Assembly: GCA_937877455.1 (NCBI GenBank)
Contig: CALFIU010000136.1
Coordinates: forward strand, 1-26,787
DNA length: 26,787 bases
Reading direction: 5' to 3'
Origin: an uncultured Bacteroidales bacterium
Lineage (GTDB): Bacteria > Bacteroidota > Bacteroidia > Bacteroidales > UBA3824
Of this stretch, positions 22,607-26,787 are shown in pieces; within the stretch, counting starts at the first letter, position 1; each line of letters opens with the position of its first letter. The notes below the pieces were generated by a model. It had not been told where the DNA came from, did not search any database, and saw only the letters and a list, made by a program, of their open reading frames with translations. The position numbers and the translations under genes were made by a program.

Positions 22607-24130
22607 ATGAGTTTTAATTCTATGTTGCGCGAACAGAGCGAAACCAAAAACTACGAGGGCGCAAAAGCCTACGCACTGACGCCCGAAATGGAACTTTACA
22701 CCGCCGTTGTCTCCACTGCGCTGAGTAACAATTTCTATGAAGACAAGAGCGGACGGATTTATAGGATTGCCGAATTGGTGAAGAATGTTCCGCACGAGTT
22801 CACAGCAAAACTCGCCGTTTATGCCCGCAACGAAATGAATCTTCGCAGTGTGCCGCTGTTGTTGATTGTGGAATTGGCAAAAATCCACAACGGCGACAAT
22901 CTTGTGGCGCGTACCGTTGAAAAATGCGTCTTGCGTGCCGACGAGATTATGGAACTCCTTATGTGTTACCAATTTAGGAACGCTGAACAAAATTCTCGCA
23001 AAAAACTCAACCACCTTTCGCGTCAGATTCAGAACGGTTTGCAAAAGGCTTTTAACCGTTTCGACGAATACCAGTTTGCAAAATACAACCGCGACAATCT
23101 CGAAGTGAAACTCCGCGACGCTCTTTTCCTTGTTCATCCAAAGGCAAAGGACGATGCACAACAGTTGATTTTCAACAAGATAACCGACTGCAATCTTGAA
23201 ATTCCATACACTTGGGAAACCGAACTTTCTGCCCTTGGTCAGCAAAAATTTGAGACTCCCGAACTAAAATCCGCCGCCTTCCGTCAAAAATGGGAGGAGT
23301 TGATTATCAGCGGACGGCTTGGCTATATGGCACTTTTGCGCAATCTTAGGAACATTCTCGAATCAAAAGTTTCGGCAGAAAAAGTCAATATTGTCGTCTC
23401 GATTTTGAGCAATGCCGACCAAGTGGCAAAGTCTAAACAATTGCCTTTCCGCTTTCTCTCGGCTTACCGCGAACTCAAAAAAATTAACTCGCCCGACACG
23501 CCGTTTTTGATGTCGGCACTGGAACTTGCCGTAAAACATTCCGCCGCCAACATCGAGGGTTTTGGTGCTGATACGAGCGTACTTTTGGCGTGTGATGTGA
23601 GCGGCTCGATGTGCAGTCCCGTAAGTCCAAAAAGCACCGTTGAATGTTACGATATAGGGCTGATGTTGGCGATGTTGCTCAAAAGACGCTGTCGCAGAGT
23701 GGTTTCGGGAATTTTTGGCGACCGTTGGGAGGTAATTAATATGCCCAGCAACAATATTTTGCAGTCGGCAACCGACTTGCGCAAACTCGACGGTAAGGTT
23801 GGATATTCAACCAATGGTTTCAAAGTGATAGATTATCTTATTAAAAATAAAACCATTATCGACAAGGTGATGTTTTTTACAGATTGTCAGATGTGGAATT
23901 CCACGGGCAGTAATAATACTTTTGAAAAATCTTGGAATCGTTACCGCCAAATCGCCCCAAACGCCAAACTCTACATCTTCGACCTTGCCGGCTATGGACA
24001 ATCGCCGCTAAGAATTTTAAATTCAGGCGTTTATCTCATTGGCGGATGGAGCGATAAGGTTTTCGACATTCTTTCGGCAGTTGATAATGGCGAGAGCGCG
24101 ATGGAGAAGATTATGAGCGTGGAGGTGTGA
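22607..24130 (+). CDS. rsr: Ro60 homologue (Rsr): TROVE + vWA RNA-binding protein
   Basis: A 507-residue ortholog of the Ro autoantigen. Residues ~15-315 form the helical-repeat TROVE ring (TAKLAVYARNEMNLRSVPLL and the SGRLGYMALLRNLRNIL segment are characteristic). Residues ~322-500 form a von Willebrand A domain with a complete MIDAS: D330-V-S332-G-S334, T402 and D426 in FFTDCQ. In other bacteria Rsr binds Y RNA, which tethers it to polynucleotide phosphorylase for RNA decay and rRNA maturation under stress. Two Y-like RNAs lie directly upstream. It uses many C-ending codons (GAC, AAC, TTC, CTC), unlike genes before 21817, which suggests a different origin. Confidence 0.93.
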   Translation: MSFNSMLREQSETKNYEGAKAYALTPEMELYTAVVSTALSNNFYEDKSGRIYRIAELVKNVPHEFTAKLAVYARNEMNLRSVPLLLIVELAKIHNGDNLVARTVEKCVLRADEIMELLMCYQFRNAEQNSRKKLNHLSRQIQNGLQKAFNRFDEYQFAKYNRDNLEVKLRDALFLVHPKAKDDAQQLIFNKITDCNLEIPYTWETELSALGQQKFETPELKSAAFRQKWEELIISGRLGYMALLRNLRNILESKVSAEKVNIVVSILSNADQVAKSKQLPFRFLSAYRELKKINSPDTPFLMSALELAVKHSAANIEGFGADTSVLLACDVSGSMCSPVSPKSTVECYDIGLMLAMLLKRRCRRVVSGIFGDRWEVINMPSNNILQSATDLRKLDGKVGYSTNGFKVIDYLIKNKTIIDKVMFFTDCQMWNSTGSNNTFEKSWNRYRQIAPNAKLYIFDLAGYGQSPLRILNSGVYLIGGWSDKVFDILSAVDNGESAMEKIMSVEV

Positions 24131-24474
24131 GAGTTACATCTTTGATAATTATTTGGTTGTGAATCAACATAGATATACTTTCGTCTTATATCTTCTTTTT
24201 GCTTAAATAGATTGAATCCATACATTATTTTTGATTTTTGGCAATAACAATGATGATGCAAAATGGTTCGCCTGACGTTCCAAATAGTTACTCGAATGAC
24301 CTTCTATTTCTATTGAAGCAAGTGTTTATCTTTTGTATAAATTTTATGCCTATTGACAATAGAAATTAAACTATCAGTGCCGTTAGATTTTACTCTACTT
24401 TGCAGGTAGTCATATACAAATTCCTCTAATATGTTTCCTTTCGCAGTGGTATTTATATCCAATCTGTTTTGCAT
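24131..24474 (-). pseudogene. Decayed ImmA/IrrE-type metallopeptidase gene with foreign-looking N terminus
   Basis: Three minus-strand pieces in different frames remain. Piece A (24474-24310, 54 codons) starts ATG and reads MQNRLDINTTAKGNILEEF, like the N terminus of some restriction-endonuclease-like proteins, and ends at TAG. Piece B (about 24322-24203) reads IEIEGHSSNYLERQANHFAS then SLLLPKIKN, the typical E-xQANxFAxxLLxP segment of ImmA/IrrE peptidases. Piece C (about 24225-24131) reads LFKQKEDIRRKYIYVDSQPN, like the C-terminal part of that family. The HExxH active site is missing. It looks like a deletion that joined two genes, followed by frameshifts. The gap of 430 bp to the next gene holds nothing else but a promoter candidate and an A/T hairpin (24488-24508). 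Confidence 0.6.
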
Positions 24475-24533
24475 ACAAAATTATATTTTTTTTCTTACAA
24501 AGAAAAAATTTTTTCTATTGTTTTAAAAATCAT

Positions 24534-24541
24534 TACCTTTA
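24534..24541 (+). promoter_or_regulatory. Weak promoter candidate for the methyltransferase gene
   Basis: TACCTTTA differs from the TAnnTTTG -7 box at the last base and lies 19 bp before the ATG at 24561. No well-spaced TTG is seen upstream. Confidence 0.35.
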
Positions 24542-24560
24542 CGCCATAAAAAATGTGACT

Positions 24561-26787
24561 ATGCTCGAAGAAGAACTCAAAAACAGAATCGCAACAAAAT
24601 ACTTTAAAAAATTTGATTGCGATGGCATCATTAAGCGCATCGATTTTTCTGTGAAAAACGATTACGGCTACTTGCTTTGGGCAGAAGCCAAACAACAACC
24701 AACCGACATTTACCGAATGTTGGCACAGTTGCTTATTACCATTAAAGCCGACGCTTGGAATCTCACGCCGCCAAAATTCTTGGGTTGTTTCGACAACGAA
24801 AAAATCGCTTTCGTGCCTTATTACGACGTTCAGCCAGTGTTTAACCTCAACGATTTCAACTGGACTCAAACGCCGTCGCAAGTGGATCAGAAGACAGTGG
24901 AGAGTGTTAAGGCGACAGTGGATAGTAGCAAGATTTTCGCTTTTTATTTCGACAACGACGAATCCGAACTGAAAACCTTTATCGCCGAAAATTTCAAAGA
25001 CGGCGGTTCGCTTTTATCAACTTTAATCGACAAAAACAACTTCATCTTCGTTTATCAAAAATGGTGCAAGGCGGTGAAACCGTACATCAACGCCGATTTT
25101 GAGAAACTCAAAAAATCTTACGCTGTTTACGACTGCGACTTTTTCCTCGCCGAACTCAATATCGACGACAACGGCACAACCGACATCGCCGACGATAGGA
25201 CAGTCAACGAAGATTTTTATATAACATTCTCGCCCAATGTAAAAAAGCCGTACCAACTTCTTAAAAAAGACGGTCTCGGAATGGAAATTCTGATGCCATT
25301 TGGGTTCAAAGGCGACGGCTTAGACCGTTACGCCGAGTTTTGGAAACTTTACAAACGTCCGCCCAAAAACGAATATTGGAATTACATCATAGAGCGCAAA
25401 GACCGCCTTGTGCCGCAGGACGTTAGGGAACGCAAAGGTGCGTTTTTTACGCCGCAGATTTGGGTGGAAAAATCTCAACAATACATCGCTGACGTTTTGG
25501 GCGAAAATTGGCAAGACGAATATTACGTGTGGGATTGTTGCGCCGGCACGGGAAACCTCCTCAACGGCTTGACGAACAAATATCATATCTTCGCCTCAAC
25601 GCTCGACCAACAAGACGTTGACGTAATGAAAGAACGCATCAAAAACGGCGCGAACCTTTTGGAAAGCCATGTTTTTCAGTTTGATTTTCTCAATGATGAA
25701 TTTTTGCCGACGGATGGCAACATTTCCACCGATTGTAGGGACGCGGCGCGCCACGTCCCTACCGACAAAATCGGCAAATTACCCCCCGACCTTTACAAAA
25801 TCATCAACGACCCCGAAAAACGCAAGAAACTTGTGATTTACATCAATCCGCCGTATGCAGAGGCAACAACAGCAACGACAGTTACAGGTACGGGAGCAAA
25901 CAAAAGCGGTGTTGCCAACACAAACAAAACATATGAGAAATACAAGGCATTAATCGGAAAGGCAACCAACGAGGTTTTTGCACAGATTTTGATTCGCATT
26001 TACTGCGAACTCCAACGTTGCAAAATTGCAAATTTTGCAAAGTTGAAAGCGCTTTGCGCTTCCAACTTTGCCAGTTTCCGCAATGTGTTCCAAGCAAAAT
26101 TGGAAAAATTGTTCCTTGTACCTGCAAAAACATTTGACAATGTAAAGGGAACTTTCCCTATTGCATTTCATATTTGGGATTGCGACAAAAAAGAAGTGTT
26201 TTCAAAAATCACAGCTGACGCTTACAATGCAGATGGAAAATTTTATTGTAATAAAATTGTTCATGTGGATGATGAAAATCAATTAAGCATTAATCGTTGG
26301 ATGAAAAAATTGGATACAGAAACAGATAATATTATTGGATTTATGGAAAATCCAACGCCTGATTTTCAGAATAATAAGTTTCTGTGTATCATCAATAAAA
26401 AAGGAACAAGACACAATAATTATTCAGCAATAAATCAGAATTCTATATTTGCTAATTCGGTTTATCTTGCTGTCCGTCACGTCATTCCTGCCGATTGGCT
26501 CAACGACCGTGACCAATTTCTCTATCCCAACGACGGTTGGAAAACCGACAACGAATTTCAGACAAACTGTTTGATTTACACATTGTTTCACGGACAAAAC
26601 AGGATTTCGTGCAAACAAGGTGTCAACCATTGGATACCATTTTCAGAAGAGGAAGTTGGGGCAAAGGGATTGTTTGACAGCCATTTTATGAAAGATTTTT
26701 TGGATGGGAAAATAAAGGGTATAGGGAATAGTGGTCAGGAAACAGGCGATTTGTTTGCTGACCTCACCCCCCAGCCCCCTCTCCTTG
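24561..26787 (+). CDS. N6-adenine DNA methyltransferase with nuclease-like N terminus (type IIG-like), 3' truncated
   Basis: An uninterrupted frame runs from the ATG at 24561 to the window end (742 complete codons, no stop). An earlier ATG at 24553 is followed at once by TGA. Near the N terminus, D28 and YLLWAEAKQQ (E42, K44) look like a PD-(D/E)XK nuclease core. Methyltransferase motif I is WDCCAGTGN (about 324-332), preceded by RKGAFFTPQIWVE. Motif IV is NPPY (429-432). The C-terminal part (KTFDNVKGTFPIAFHIWD onward) would include target recognition. The layout suggests a combined restriction-modification protein; nuclease activity is inferred. A palindromic repeat lies in frame at residues ~390-405. 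Codon use is like that of rsr. Confidence 0.82.
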   Translation, partial: MLEEELKNRIATKYFKKFDCDGIIKRIDFSVKNDYGYLLWAEAKQQPTDIYRMLAQLLITIKADAWNLTPPKFLGCFDNEKIAFVPYYDVQPVFNLNDFNWTQTPSQVDQKTVESVKATVDSSKIFAFYFDNDESELKTFIAENFKDGGSLLSTLIDKNNFIFVYQKWCKAVKPYINADFEKLKKSYAVYDCDFFLAELNIDDNGTTDIADDRTVNEDFYITFSPNVKKPYQLLKKDGLGMEILMPFGFKGDGLDRYAEFWKLYKRPPKNEYWNYIIERKDRLVPQDVRERKGAFFTPQIWVEKSQQYIADVLGENWQDEYYVWDCCAGTGNLLNGLTNKYHIFASTLDQQDVDVMKERIKNGANLLESHVFQFDFLNDEFLPTDGNISTDCRDAARHVPTDKIGKLPPDLYKIINDPEKRKKLVIYINPPYAEATTATTVTGTGANKSGVANTNKTYEKYKALIGKATNEVFAQILIRIYCELQRCKIANFAKLKALCASNFASFRNVFQAKLEKLFLVPAKTFDNVKGTFPIAFHIWDCDKKEVFSKITADAYNADGKFYCNKIVHVDDENQLSINRWMKKLDTETDNIIGFMENPTPDFQNNKFLCIINKKGTRHNNYSAINQNSIFANSVYLAVRHVIPADWLNDRDQFLYPNDGWKTDNEFQTNCLIYTLFHGQNRISCKQGVNHWIPFSEEEVGAKGLFDSHFMKDFLDGKIKGIGNSGQETGDLFADLTPQPPLL
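25729..25774. repeat. Palindromic repeat inside the methyltransferase gene
   Basis: GTAGGGACG (25735-25743) and CGTCCCTAC (25754-25762) flank GGCGCGCC; the 28-bp unit is a palindrome with one mismatched pair. An outer CCGAT/ATCGG pair (25729-25733, 25770-25774) encloses it. It is GC-rich compared with its surroundings, keeps the frame, and encodes about 16 residues (TDCRDAARHVPTDKIG) between motifs I and IV. Confidence 0.75.
26037..26071. repeat. Long inverted repeat within the methyltransferase coding region
   Basis: Arms 26037-26052 (GCAAAGTTGAAAGCGC) and 26056-26071 (GCGCTTCCAACTTTGC) pair at 15 of 16 positions around a TTT loop. Just upstream, TGCAAAAT and ATTTTGCA (26019-26026 and 26032-26039) form another 8-bp inverted pair. 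It encodes NFAKLKALCASNFAS, which reads like part of the protein fold rather than an added loop. Confidence 0.7.

Noticed and set aside
22583..23245. Long minus-strand open frame opposite rsr
   Set aside because: It is a shadow produced by the C-ending codon use of rsr; it has no recognisable domain and no start context.
24495..25586. Minus-strand open frames opposite the methyltransferase gene
   Set aside because: They are antisense shadows of a continuous plus-strand frame that carries clear methyltransferase motifs.
26019..26071. Second inserted repeat in the methyltransferase adding protein length
   Set aside because: The encoded residues look like a normal family segment of unchanged length, so an insertion is not supported; kept only as an inverted repeat.

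Overview
The window looks like a chromosomal segment of a Bacteroidetes (Bacteroidales-like) bacterium. The DNA is AT-rich, promoters fit the TAnnTTTG form typical of that phylum, and the gene set fits: a 7TM-HD c-di-AMP phosphodiesterase, a Pif1-type helicase with a RecQ-like HTH tail, MbnP-like and AAA-ATPase-like/PD-(D/E)XK proteins, and PIN-PhoH. No rRNA, tRNA, CRISPR array or complete insertion sequence was seen.

Layout. (1) 66-8474, minus strand: a tight six-gene run, transcribed pgpH > LuxR-type regulator > Pif1-like helicase > nitrilase-family amidase > ankyrin/beta-barrel protein > COG4324-type peptidase lipoprotein. (2) 8585-10008, plus: plsC and nth, ending at a bidirectional terminator shared with the convergent phoH-ppx pair (12383-10076, minus). 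(3) 12384-12801: a gene-free stretch holding a 206-bp foldback element with terminal inverted repeats and a perfect 9-bp flanking direct repeat, plus a terminator for the MbnP-like gene. (4) 13719-16837, plus: an SPFH/GYF_2 protein, a double zinc-ribbon membrane protein (compare B. subtilis YdjI/YdjG) and a small protein resembling the conflict-system component EACC1. (5) 19017-16854, minus: an AAA-ATPase-like protein and YqgE. (6) 19123-21817, plus: a MacB/LolD-type ABC ATPase and permease, then an AcpH-like phosphodiesterase.

(7) 21818 to the end is accessory DNA with a different character. After a decayed gene comes a promoter and boxA-like leader, then two tandem structured RNAs about 100 nt long. 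They share the same internal-loop sequences and have covarying stems. They sit immediately 5' of a Ro60 (TROVE + vWA) gene and are most simply read as two bacterial Y RNAs. Next come the remains of an ImmA/IrrE-type peptidase gene, and then a large N6-adenine methyltransferase with a nuclease-like N terminus, which runs off the window end. That gene carries an in-frame palindromic repeat. The Ro and methyltransferase genes use many C-ending codons, unlike the AT-rich genes before them, which suggests lateral acquisition.

The most notable items are the tandem Y-RNA/Ro60 locus, the orphan EACC1-like gene, the foldback MITE and the palindrome inside the methyltransferase. All calls are from reading the sequence; no database search was run.
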